From Roseiarcus sp963767245 (GTDB lineage Bacteria; Pseudomonadota; Alphaproteobacteria; Rhizobiales; Beijerinckiaceae), in contig CAVYDG010000018.1 of the NCBI GenBank assembly GCA_963767245.1, positions 186,001-250,000 on the forward strand: a stretch of 64,000 bases of DNA, written 5' to 3'. Both the position numbers and the translations under genes were made by a program. Shown in pieces: positions 46,083 to 53,774 of this stretch (its first letter is position 1; every line of letters begins with the position of its first letter). The notes under the pieces are model-generated. The model was not told the origin of the DNA. It was given only the letters and a program-made list of their open reading frames with translations, and did no database searches.

Positions 46083-46556
46083 AACGAGGTTCTTTTCGTG
46101 TTTCGATGATTAACATAGAGTGTCTGTTTATAGGCCTTTCAGCGACCGCAGCAGATGACATTTTTATGAATCCGTGATCAAGCCTGAAATACGGCCAGAC
46201 ACATATCCATCAGACAATTTTTCGTGCTCCAGCCGATGATTGTGAGCGCGACACTCCCTTTACAGCCCGTGAGACTGCTCTTTCTGCGGTTTCCAGCGCG
46301 TCGCAGGCAAGCGAGTCAGCACAACCGACGACGCGAGCGAACGGCATATAGTACCCAATCACGCGTAAATCCAAGGGCCTGGGCCACAAATTTCCGCCCC
46401 TCCCCCCGGCCCTCTCATCAAGAGTTCGTGGCCAGCCGAGCGGCGAGGATTGACGAGGCGACGCCGCGAGCGTTTGTTACGGCCGGATCGACGGGCCAGA
46501 GGGCGCGGGGCGACCAGTTCGGCCCGGTTCCGGGCGGCTTCAATTTGGGAGGGGTG
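46083..46556. other. Intergenic region between NYN and FAH genes
   Basis: 474 bases between divergent genes. The NYN-proximal half is AT-rich (ATTAACATAGAGTG, TTTTTATGAATCC) and probably holds that promoter. The other half is GC-rich with an open frame that runs into the FAH gene but lacks protein-like composition. No RNA gene or repeat was recognised. Confidence 0.5.
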
Positions 46557-47408
46557 ATGAAACTCGCGCGATATGGCAGGGCGGGCAAGGAGAAACCGGC
46601 GCTCGTCGACCAGGCCGGTAAATTGCGGGATCTCAGCGAGGTGATCGAGGACATCGACGCCGACACGCTTTCTCCGCGCGCGCTATCGCGCCTGTCGAGG
46701 CTCAAGCCGGAATCCCTGCCCGCGGTGCGCGGCGCCCCGAGACTCGGCCCGTGCCTCAGGCATGTCGGCCATTTCATCGCCGTCGGGCTCAATTACGCCG
46801 ACCACGCCGCCGAATCGGGCATGCCGGTTCCCAAGGAGCCGGTCCTGTTCACCAAGGCGCCATCCTGCATCGTCGGGCCGAACGACGACGTCATGATCCC
46901 CAAAGGGTCGAAAAAGACCGACTGGGAAGTGGAGCTTGCGATCGTGATCGGCACGCGCGCAAGCTATGTCAGCGAAAGCGAGGCGCTCGCGCATGTCGCG
47001 GGCTACTGCATCTGCAACGATGTCTCGGAGCGCGAATTTCAGCATGAACGGGCGGGTCAGTGGGTGAAGGGCAAGAGCGCCCCCACCTTCGGCCCGCTTG
47101 GGCCCTGGCTGGTGACGAAGGACGAGATCGAGGACGTGCAGGCGCTCGACATGTGGCTCGACGTCAACGGCGAGCGGATGCAGACGGGATCGACGAACAC
47201 GATGGTGTTCGGGGTCAAGACGCTGGTCTCCTACATTTCGCAATTCATGATTCTCGAACCCGGCGACGTCATCACCACCGGCACCCCGCCCGGCGTCGGG
47301 GCCGGCAAAAAGCCGCCGCGTTTCCTGCAGGCGGGCGACACCATGTCGCTCGGCGTCGAGGGCCTCGGTCGGCAGGCGCAACGGGTCGTGGCGTGGAAGG
47401 CTGACTGA
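46557..47408 (+). CDS. Fumarylacetoacetate hydrolase-family protein
   Basis: 283 residues. The ATG at 46557 follows GGGAGGGG. The fold carries the metal ligands in FIAVGLNYADHAAESG, PVLFTKAPSCIVGPND and KKTDWEVELAIVIG, with GDVITTGTPPGVGAGKKPP near the end. Members hydrolyse or decarboxylate 2-oxo/1,3-diketo acids such as acylpyruvates and ureidoglycolate-like compounds. Exact substrate unknown. Longer upstream frames are rejected in favour of the strong ribosome-binding site. Confidence 0.92.
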   Translation: MKLARYGRAGKEKPALVDQAGKLRDLSEVIEDIDADTLSPRALSRLSRLKPESLPAVRGAPRLGPCLRHVGHFIAVGLNYADHAAESGMPVPKEPVLFTKAPSCIVGPNDDVMIPKGSKKTDWEVELAIVIGTRASYVSESEALAHVAGYCICNDVSEREFQHERAGQWVKGKSAPTFGPLGPWLVTKDEIEDVQALDMWLDVNGERMQTGSTNTMVFGVKTLVSYISQFMILEPGDVITTGTPPGVGAGKKPPRFLQAGDTMSLGVEGLGRQAQRVVAWKAD

Positions 47409-47409
47409 G

Positions 47410-47712
47410 CTGAAACGGCTTCGGTCGTGGACGGGCGTCGTATTCGGCGCCCTCTACGCGCTGGCGTTCCTTGCGCTCTACGTCGACTATCTCAGGCGCG
47501 CGGGAACGTGGTTCGCCGACTTGCCCCTCTCGCTCGCCGCCCTGCCCTTCACGCTCGCCATGCGGACCCTGAGCGGCGGGTCTTACGCGTTCGGCGGCGA
47601 CATGAGCGGAAGGGTCTTCGCCGCGGGCGTGTTCGGCGCCGCGCTCGCCTATCTCGCGGGCCTCATTGTCGAGAGCGTCGTTCGCGCCCTTCTGCGCGCT
47701 CTGCGAGGTTAA
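47410..47712 (+). CDS. Small two-to-three-helix membrane protein, start uncertain
   Basis: An open frame immediately after the FAH stop encodes about 100 residues: RSWTGVVFGALYALAFLALY, a polar linker, LSLAALPFTLAMRTLSGGS and VFAAGVFGAALAYLAGLIVE. The hydrophobic layout looks like a genuine membrane protein. The only start covering the first helix is a CTG at 47410 (or 47401). TTG at 47521 would lose that helix. A rare start or a sequence error is possible. Confidence 0.5.
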   Translation: MKRLRSWTGVVFGALYALAFLALYVDYLRRAGTWFADLPLSLAALPFTLAMRTLSGGSYAFGGDMSGRVFAAGVFGAALAYLAGLIVESVVRALLRALRG

Positions 47713-47725
47713 AGCCGCCCGCGCT

Positions 47726-48640
47726 TCATCGCCCCAGCATCAGCATCAGATTCTGCACCGCCGCTCCAGAGGCGCCTTTGCCGAGGTTGTCGAATTTGGC
47801 GACCATCAGCGCGTGGCCGCGCTCCCCGTTGGCGAACACATGGATCTCGATGTCGTTCGTTCCGTTCAACGATTCCGGCTCGATGCGTGCGGCGTCGTCG
47901 CGATCCATGACATGGAAATGCTTCTGGCCGCGATAGTGCTTCTTGAACACATGGTCGAGGTCGGCGGCGGTCGGCTTTCCCGGCATCGCGTCAAGATTGA
48001 GCGGAACGCTGACCAGCATCCCCTGGCGGAAATTGCCGACCGACGGGGCAAAGATCGGCCGCGCCGTCAGACCTGAATAGAGCTGAATTTCGGGCATGTG
48101 CTTGTGCTCGAGCTTCAGCCCATAGAGTTCGAATGCCGGCGCGCGGCCGTTTTCGTAGGCCTCGATCATCGACTTGCCGCCGCCCGAATAACCGCTGACC
48201 GAGCCGATCGAGACGGGCGCATCCTTCGGCAGGAGCCCGGCGTCGGTCAACGGGCGCAGAAGCGCGATCGCGCCGGTCGCGTGACAACCTGGGTTTGTGA
48301 CCTTCTTGGTGGAAGCGATCGCCTCCGCCTGGCCGGCTACGAGCTCGGGAAAGCCGTAAGCCCACCCCGGCGCGACCCGATGGGCGGACGACGCGTCGAT
48401 CACCCGCGGCGAGCCGGCGCCCATCGCATCGATGAGACGTGCGGCCTCCTTCGCCGCTTCGTCCGGCAGGCAAAGGATGACGACATCGACGTCGCCATAG
48501 AGCTTCTGCTTGGCGGCTGCGTCCTTGCGCGCCTCCGGCGGCAGACTCGCGACCTCGATGCCGGATAGCCCTGCGAGCTTGTCCCTGATTTGCAGGCCAG
48601 TGGTGCCCGCTTCGCCGTCGATGAAGATTTTCGCCGCCAT
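47726..48640 (-). CDS. argC: N-acetyl-gamma-glutamyl-phosphate reductase (type 2)
   Basis: 304 residues, third step of arginine synthesis. KIFIDGEAGTTGLQIRDKLA is the nucleotide-binding start, KKVTNPGCHATGAIALLRPL carries the catalytic Cys, and SGYSGGGKSMIEAYE binds substrate. The length and GEAGTTG are characteristic of the shorter ArgC2 type. In relatives argC often lies next to rplM-rpsI; here an exported-protein gene and an IS110 element intervene. Confidence 0.95.
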   Translation of the reverse strand: MAAKIFIDGEAGTTGLQIRDKLAGLSGIEVASLPPEARKDAAAKQKLYGDVDVVILCLPDEAAKEAARLIDAMGAGSPRVIDASSAHRVAPGWAYGFPELVAGQAEAIASTKKVTNPGCHATGAIALLRPLTDAGLLPKDAPVSIGSVSGYSGGGKSMIEAYENGRAPAFELYGLKLEHKHMPEIQLYSGLTARPIFAPSVGNFRQGMLVSVPLNLDAMPGKPTAADLDHVFKKHYRGQKHFHVMDRDDAARIEPESLNGTNDIEIHVFANGERGHALMVAKFDNLGKGASGAAVQNLMLMLGR

Positions 48641-48819
48641 GATCGCCTCGTCAAAACGAAAGCTGAAAGATAAGTCGCGCTCGCGCGCGAACTCGCGCCT
48701 ATTTCAGCGTCGTCGGAGTCGGATGGATGAGCGGGCGGTCATGAGACGCGTCTTTCGTACAAACGGCCGTTATGGTCAAGACGGGAAGGGCGGCGTTTGG
48801 CCGCGCGGACGGCGGCCGG

Positions 48820-49260
48820 CTAAGGCGCGGTCGTTGCGGTGAACGTTACCGCGGGTTCGCTGTGACGCCGGTTCGGCGGGTCGGAGAAGAAGGCGTAATA
48901 GTCCGGCTTGGCGAAATGGGCGCCATAGAAGGGGTTGGCGAAGGTTCCGTCGGCGAGGGCGTATCCGAACCCGTGCATCGTAAGCCGCGGAGCATCGGTC
49001 CTGACGAGGTCGTCGACCGGGTAGCCGTCGTTGCCGGGAATTGCGGTTCCGGCCGGCTGCAGGCCGACAATCGCCACGCCGTTCGCCTCCCCTGATATCG
49101 CGGTGATCTCGTAGAAGCCGTCCGCGTTTGGCGTGTCCTTCGTAGTGAAGGCGCCGGACGAGGCTACCCCCTCCCCTTGATAGCTCCAGCGCCATTCGAG
49201 CGCCTCGGCGCGGCTCGCGAAAAGCGCTGCACCGGCAAAGAGAACGAGTGCGAACTTCAA
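48820..49260 (-). CDS. Exported protein related to the PEP-CTERM protein but without anchor
   Basis: 146 residues from a TTG at 49260 after GGGGATTCGC. Signal peptide MKFALVLFAGAALFASRAEA. The mature domain (SYQGEGVASSGAFTTKDTPN, YEITAISGEANGVAIVG, then an NPFYGAHFAKPDYYAFF region) parallels the protein at 1158-1688 (SGTFTT, TGISG, NLGISF) but ends without a PEP-CTERM segment. Probably a secreted beta-sandwich protein of unknown role. Confidence 0.65.
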   Translation of the reverse strand: MKFALVLFAGAALFASRAEALEWRWSYQGEGVASSGAFTTKDTPNADGFYEITAISGEANGVAIVGLQPAGTAIPGNDGYPVDDLVRTDAPRLTMHGFGYALADGTFANPFYGAHFAKPDYYAFFSDPPNRRHSEPAVTFTATTAP

Positions 49261-49334
49261 GCGAATCCCCGCTCAGGACCGAGCCGAGGACATCTAGTCC
49301 TGGCCTCGCGTTTCGCGCAAACAACTCCACCGAA

Positions 49335-49437
49335 CCTCGTCCTGAGGCGCCGCGTAGCGGCCTCGAAGGACGCTCCAGTGTGCCCGGGATAAGCCAATCC
49401 TCAGGGGCATCCTTCGAGACGCGCCTTCGGCGCTCCT
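49335..49437. repeat. Palindromic repeat copy 2, left portion (interrupted by IS110)
   Basis: The first 46 bases are identical to the left arm at 15456-15501 (offset by one or two terminal bases). The right arm TCCTTCGAGACGCGCCTT-CGGCGCTCCT stops at 49437, where copy 1 continues CAGGACGAGG. The missing part, CAGGATGAGG, is found at 50573 on the far side of the IS element. Confidence 0.85.
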
Positions 49438-49459
49438 TGTATCTCCCCTTGTATCTCCC

Positions 49460-49626
49460 CTGCGTCGCGCCGGGCCGCTAAGGTAGGCGTCGCGGCGGCG
49501 GATGGGAGCCCTGGCGCTCCTCGGGTTCACAAGCCCGCTCCTGAGCATGGCGCCCCATCCGCCTATTCCACGATCCCGAACAGTCGCCGGGGCCGCGTTG
49601 CGAGCCCGCATGTGCAAGGACGGGAG
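49460..49626 (+). ncRNA. Candidate IS110 bridge RNA
   Basis: Target-binding loop: perfect stem GGCGGATGGG (49497-49506)/CCCATCCGCC (49554-49563), inner hairpin CGGG..CCCG (49522-49537). The 5' guide GGCGCTCCT (49513-49521) is identical to the left flank plus core (49429-49437). The 3' guide TCCTGAG (49539-49545) is the exact complement of core plus right flank (50571-50577). Donor-binding loop: stem TCCCG (49574-49578)/CGGGA (49621-49625), inner GGGC/GCCC hairpin. The 5' guide ACAGTCGC (49580-49587) equals the right end plus first core base (50564-50571). The 3' guide GTGCAAG (49612-49618) pairs with core plus left end (49436-49442) using two G-U pairs. A weaker 5' stem-loop lies at 49466-49494. 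Exact RNA ends are unknown. Confidence 0.8.
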
Positions 49627-50555
49627 ATGGATTTGTTCATCGGAATCGACGTGTCGAAGGACCGGCTCGACGTCTGCGTCCGGCCGAGCGGGGAGACCTT
49701 CGTCGTCACGCGTGACGACGAAGGTCTTGAGCGTCTTGTCGAGCGTCTGCGCGCCCTGGCTCCGGTCCTGGTCGCGCTCGAGGCGACAGGCGGATACGAG
49801 ACCGTGGTCGCAAGCGCCCTTGCTACTGCGCATCTGCCGCTGGCGGTGATCAATCCTCGTCAGATCCGCGATTTCGCCCGGTCGACCGGCAAGCTCGCCA
49901 AGACCGATCGTCTCGACGCCGCGGCGATCGCCCACTTCGCCGAGGCCATCCGGCCACCCGCGAGGCCCATCGCTGACGCCGAAGCCCAGGCGCTGGGCGA
50001 ATTGACCGCGCGGCGACGACAGGTCATCGAGATGATCGTCGCCGAAAAAAACCGCCGCCGCCTCGCTGGCCAGCCTCGCGTGCTCAAGGCCATCGACCGG
50101 CATGTCGATCTCCTGCAGGCCGAGCTTTCCGAGCTCGATCGAGACATCGATGGCGCCATCCGCAAAAGCCCCGCCTGGCAGGCCGACGCAGACCTTCTGG
50201 CCAGCGTGCCGGGAGTAGGCAAGGCGACCCTGCGCACCCTCATCGCCGAACTGCCCGAGCTCGGACGCCTCGATCGGCGAAAAATCGCCGCCCTTGTCGG
50301 GGTCGCTCCCGTCAATCGCGACAGCGGCGTCGCGCGCGGCCGAAAAACAATCGCCGGCGGCCGGGCCCGGTGCGGACCGCCCTCTACATGGCCGCGCTGG
50401 TCGCCTCCCGCGCCAATCCCGTCATCGCACCCTACTATCAAAAGCTCAGAGCCTCCGGAAAACCCGCCAAACAGGCCCTGACCGCCTGCATCCGAAAACT
50501 CCTCGTCATCCTCAACGCCATCATGCGAGACCGAAAGCCATGGCTCCCAGCTTGA
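49627..50555 (+). CDS. IS110-family transposase (bridge-RNA-guided recombinase), frameshifted
   Basis: About 309 residues. The N-terminal RuvC-like DEDD domain has Asp8 (FIGIDVSKD), Glu52 (ALEATGG), Asp94 and Asp97 (KLAKTDRLDA). A coiled coil (~125-175) precedes the C-terminal Tnp domain with SVPGVGKATLRTLIAELPEL, ALVGVAPVNRDSG (candidate catalytic Ser233) and RTALYMAALVASRANPVIAP. The final ~60 residues are in another frame; one G is missing near 50369 (GGGCCCGGTGCGG). This may be a sequencing error or may inactivate the element. The ATG at 49627 follows AAGGACGGGAG. Confidence 0.9.
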
Positions 50556-50570
50556 CAAACAAGACAGTCG

Positions 50571-50582
50571 CTCAGGATGAGG
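50571..50582. repeat. Remainder of palindromic repeat copy 2 after the IS110 element
   Basis: CTCAGGATGAGG corresponds to CTCAGGACGAGG at the end of intact copy 1 (15559-15570), one mismatch. Rejoined to 49437 it restores the outer palindrome arm that pairs with CCTCGTCCTGAG at 49335. Confidence 0.8.
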
Positions 50583-50595
50583 TCATGGGTGCACC

Positions 50596-50620
50596 AAAAG
50601 GGCGGCTTGCGCCGCCTTCT
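50596..50620 (-). terminator. Terminator of the rplM-rpsI operon
   Basis: On the minus strand, GGCGGC-GCAA-GCCGCC followed by CTTTTGG, beginning about ten bases after the rpsI stop. It also separates rpsI from the IS110 element transcribed toward it. Confidence 0.8.
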
Positions 50621-50626
50621 TCCCGC

Positions 50627-51103
50627 TCAGCGCTTCGAGAACTGGAAGCTGGCGCGCGCCTTGCGGTGGCCGTACTTCTTGCGCTCGACCACCCGCGAAT
50701 TGCGGGTCAGGAAGCCTTCCTTCTTCAGCGCGGGCCTGAGGTCGGGCTCGAAATAGGTCAGCGCCTTGGCGAGCCCGTGACGCACCGCCCCGGCCTGGCC
50801 GGAAAGGCCGCCGCCGGTTACGGTCACCGTCAGGTCGTACTGGGTGATCCGGTTCACGACCACCAGCGGCTGGCTGAGGATCATCCGCAGCACCGGCCGC
50901 GCGAAGTACTGGTCGAGGGGCTTGCCGTTGACGGTCGCCAGGCCCCTGCCCGGCTTGATCCACACCCGCGCCACCGCGTTCTTGCGTTTGCCGGTCGCAT
51001 AGGCGCGCCCGTATTTGTCGAGCTTCTGGACATGGACCGGCGCCTCGGCGGGCGCGACGGGCGAACCTTTGAGGTCGGCCAGCGAAGCAAGGATTTCAGC
51101 CAT
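50627..51103 (-). CDS. rpsI: 30S ribosomal protein S9
   Basis: 158 residues. KYGRAYATGKRKNAVARVWI, GLSGQAGAVRHGLAKAL and the basic C-terminus KKYGHRKARASFQFSKR that reaches the P-site tRNA are diagnostic. Its start overlaps the rplM end by 8 bases (coupled). Confidence 0.98.
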   Translation of the reverse strand: MAEILASLADLKGSPVAPAEAPVHVQKLDKYGRAYATGKRKNAVARVWIKPGRGLATVNGKPLDQYFARPVLRMILSQPLVVVNRITQYDLTVTVTGGGLSGQAGAVRHGLAKALTYFEPDLRPALKKEGFLTRNSRVVERKKYGHRKARASFQFSKR

Positions 51104-51578
51104 TGATTTCAGCGCTCCGGCTGTTCTTGGGGTTGAGTTTGGCGACGTCGAGCACGGTTGGCGACTGCGCCGCGTGCGGGTGGTCCGGACCTTTATAGAC
51201 GCGCAGGTTGCCGAGCTGCTTCTTGCCCAAGGGTCCGCGCGGAAGCATGCGCTCGACCGCCTTCTCGACGATGCGCTCGGGGAACTTGCCCTCGAGGATC
51301 GACTTGGCGCCGCGTTCCTTGATGCCGCCGATATAGCCGCTGTAATGATAATAGACCTTCTGGTCGAGCTTGCGGCCGGTGAACACCACCTTCTCGGCGT
51401 TGACGACGATCACGTTGTCGCCGTCGTCGACATGGGGGGTGAAGCTCGGTTTATGCTTGCCGCGCAGCCGCATGGCGACGATCGAAGCCAGCCGCCCGAC
51501 GACGAGGCCCTTGGCGTCGATGAGAAGCCACTTCTTCTCGACCTCGGCGGTCTTGGTCGAATGGGTTTTGCCGAACAT
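51096..51578 (-). CDS. rplM: 50S ribosomal protein L13
   Basis: 160 residues: KKWLLIDAKGLVVGRLASIV, RGKHKPSFTPHVDDGDNVIV, YYHYSGYIGGIKERGAKS and AVERMLPRGPLGKKQLGNLR cover the family. First gene of rplM-rpsI; the promoter probably lies in 51579-51690. Confidence 0.98.
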   Translation of the reverse strand: MFGKTHSTKTAEVEKKWLLIDAKGLVVGRLASIVAMRLRGKHKPSFTPHVDDGDNVIVVNAEKVVFTGRKLDQKVYYHYSGYIGGIKERGAKSILEGKFPERIVEKAVERMLPRGPLGKKQLGNLRVYKGPDHPHAAQSPTVLDVAKLNPKNSRSAEING

Positions 51579-51690
51579 GATTTAAGTCCGCTTGGGTTCA
51601 GGTCGCGGGCTTCTAGCCGCGCCAAGCGCGAAATGTCAACGCCCGAGCGCCGGAATCGCCAAGAAAACCGCCAATCAGGGATATGCGGTA

Positions 51691-52143
51691 TCAGGATACC
51701 GCACGTTCGCCCTGGACCGGAATGGAATAGGTGCCGACCGCATGGGCCACCATGTCGCTCTCGCCGTCCGAGTAGAGCGCCACCTCCCCGACCGCGAGCC
51801 GCTTGCCGAGCTTGATGAGCTTTGCGTTGCCGATGAGGTCGGCGGGCGCGGGTTTCCGCAGGAAGTTGATCGAGACGTTGGTGGTCACCGCATGTGCGAC
51901 CCGACCGAGTTCGCCCAGGATCGCGACGTAGAGCGCGACGTCGCAGAGAGCGAACATTGCCGGGCCGGCGACGGTCCCGCCGTATCTCAGGTGTCTCGGA
52001 TGATGGACGAGGCGCACCGTTGCGGCCATCGGCGCGAGGTCTTCGATCCGGAAGTCGCCACGTTTCCACAGTTCAGGAAAGATCTCGACGAGATAGGCGC
52101 GCAATTCGTCAATCGTGAAGGGACGAGGCTTGGGGTGGCTCAT
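51691..52143 (-). CDS. PaaI-type hotdog-fold thioesterase
   Basis: 150 residues from the ATG at 52143. The hotdog signature is RYGGTVAGPAMFALCDVALY with the catalytic-type Asp. VTTNVSINFLRKPAPADLIG and VGEVALYSDGESDMVAHAVG follow. It probably hydrolyses acyl- or aryl-CoA thioesters. Its position next to rplM is conserved in Rhizobiales. An open frame extends to 52674 but is not protein-like. Confidence 0.88.
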   Translation of the reverse strand: MSHPKPRPFTIDELRAYLVEIFPELWKRGDFRIEDLAPMAATVRLVHHPRHLRYGGTVAGPAMFALCDVALYVAILGELGRVAHAVTTNVSINFLRKPAPADLIGNAKLIKLGKRLAVGEVALYSDGESDMVAHAVGTYSIPVQGERAVS

Positions 52144-52695
52144 CGTCACTTCGCCTTCAATCGCTCGTCGCGTCGCCTGAGCAAAGCTACCAGAATACGG
52201 GCTTCCCTCCAATAAAGACATTTTGCGCACGTGAAAAAGCCCTAATTCGGAGCGAAATCCCGGTCGGCAGACCCGGTCAAGGAAAGACAATGGCCTTAAA
52301 TCGGCAACGAGTCCGGCGACCTCCGGGCGCCACCGTCGAGACGCGATCCGATGAAACCTCACCCGCCGACCAACGATGCGCCGCGCGCGCAATGCTGGCG
52401 GCGAAAAAAGGCCCCGCGTCCGGAGGGCCAGGCGCGGGGCAAGTCGCGTGCGGTTGGCCTCGGTGGTCAAAACTCGAGGCGCGCGACTTCCCTTACGTTG
52501 CCCCCGCATCCGCCTGGCGCCAATCGACATAAATGCGGAGCCAATTCGCCTTGCTTGCGCCCGCCGGGACGCCCGCGTCGAGCCTTTCACTTCGGTCAGG
52601 TCGATTCCCCGCCGCCCAGCGGATCGGGAACGAAAGGGCCTCGAATAAGTTCTCGCCTGCGGTGTTAGGTCCACATGAGAAATACGTCTGACAAA
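52144..52695. other. Non-coding region with a minus-strand terminator
   Basis: About 550 bases with only Arg-rich, non-protein-like open frames on both strands. The one clear element is the terminator at 52404-52440, oriented for transcripts coming from the DyP-encapsulin operon. Confidence 0.55.
52404..52440 (-). terminator. Rho-independent terminator, minus strand
   Basis: On the minus strand GCCCCGCG (complement of 52433-52440) pairs with CGCGGGGC (complement of 52411-52418), followed by CTTTTTT. It could end the encapsulin operon about 525 bases past its last stop, or a separate small RNA. Confidence 0.65.
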
Positions 52696-52930
52696 ATGGT
52701 GAGCAAGATCAATCCTATCGATGATCCTGGCCGCTCCCGGGGCGCTGAGGCGAGCGTGTCAGGCGCCGCGGACCGAGAACATTTGCGCGAGGCTGGGCAA
52801 GTCGAACGAACCGAGGGCCATCAGGCGATGGTCGACCAGGGGCTGCGCCTGAATTCGAGCCTTTGCCAGCATCAAAGATCCTCTCGTCCGTGAGGCCATC
52901 GTCAATATCGTGGCCGAAGCCGCAACGCGG
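52696..52930 (+). pseudogene. Remnant of an XRE-family regulator lacking its HTH
   Basis: Starts KINPIDDPGRSRG-like, resembling the NPID N-terminus of short alphaproteobacterial XRE regulators. It ends GLRLN then, after removing one T near 52855, RAFASIKDPLVREAIVNIVA, the typical C-terminus of the same family. The ~50-residue helix-turn-helix between them is missing or unrecognisable. It is antisense to the 3' region of the encapsulin operon. Tentative. Confidence 0.4.
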
Positions 52931-52964
52931 CATCCATCCGACGCCATCCGCAGCCTCAGTTTAT

Positions 52965-53774
52965 CTATTTCGCCGCCGGAGGCGCCAGCGCGACGGCGGC
53001 CTCGGATGTGAGCATGAGGAAGGTCGGCGTCTCCTGAAGGTAGAGGCGGACGACGCTGTCGGTGTGGCTCAAATAGCCGATCGAGACGTCCTGCCCGAGA
53101 TGCAGGTCGAAATCGCCGCCGCGGGTGGTGAGCACGAAGGCGCCGTCGATGGCCGGGGCCCAGATGATCTCGTCTTTGAGCAGCTTCTTGACATGCTCCA
53201 GCACCGGGTAGCCGTTGTCGCTCGTCTCGGCCAAGGCGGTGTAGGCCTCGGCGCCGAGCAGCACCGAGTAGGGCCCGTTGACGCCGACCAGACGAAGCTG
53301 GCTCAAAGCGCGCGCGAGCGCATCCGGATACTGACGCACGTCGGCCGGGAGCGTTATGAGCGGATTGCTGGTCCCCTGCCGGATGCCTTCAATCCCGGCG
53401 GCCGCGTAGCCTTCGAAGATGGCGCGATCCTCGGCATAGGCGATCTTCTGCGCCGCGTCCTTCGCCGGCTGCCAGTCCGAGTCGTTTGCGCCCCGTTCGA
53501 CATCGTCGATCTGCTGGCGATCGAGTTCGAACGGGACCCTGAGTTCGACCAGCGCCCTGACGTCGCGCTGCCGCGCGAGGACGCCCTGGCCCGGCGCGGC
53601 GATCGTCTTGAGGTGGCCGGTTCCGACCGCCGAGAGGCCGGCCCCGCTGGGCCCCTCGACGTCGACCACGCGCCGCGCGGCGAGGTAGCGCTTGAGCGTC
53701 CGAGTTGTTTCTTCTTCGATACTGGCTCACGCCGCATCGGAGATCGGAGCAAGCTCGCGGTGCAGGTTATTCAT
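52965..53774 (-). CDS. Family 1 encapsulin shell protein, with in-frame TGA at codon 16
   Basis: About 269 residues, HK97-fold shell protein that self-assembles into a nanocompartment. The ATG at 53774 overlaps the DyP stop by 8 bases. It begins MNNLHRELAPISDAA, then TGA (53727-53729) where relatives have Trp, and resumes in the same frame with ASIEEETTRTLKRYLAARRV. Further signatures: GPSGAGLSAVGTGHL, DWQPAKDAAQKIAYAEDRAI, GPYSVLLGAEAYTAL, and the E-loop/A-domain end LYLQETPTFLMLTSEAAVAL. Without read-through, an internal GTG at 53669 would give a truncated protein lacking the N-terminal helix that binds cargo peptides. Confidence 0.85.

Larger units (their letters stand above)
49438..50570 (+). 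mobile_element. IS110-family insertion sequence, complete ends
   Basis: 1133 bp between two CT dinucleotides (49436-49437 and 50571-50572). The boundaries come from comparing the split palindrome with the intact copy at 15456-15571: left flank GGCGCTCCT, right flank CAGGATGAGG. There are no terminal inverted repeats, as expected for IS110, which uses a DEDD recombinase and a circular intermediate. A 189-base left non-coding end and a 15-base right end match the IS110 group rather than IS1111. Confidence 0.88.

Noticed and set aside
51691..52674. N-terminal extension of the thioesterase to 327 residues
   Set aside because: The added part is Arg-rich and spans a terminator; the compact start at 52143 fits the family.
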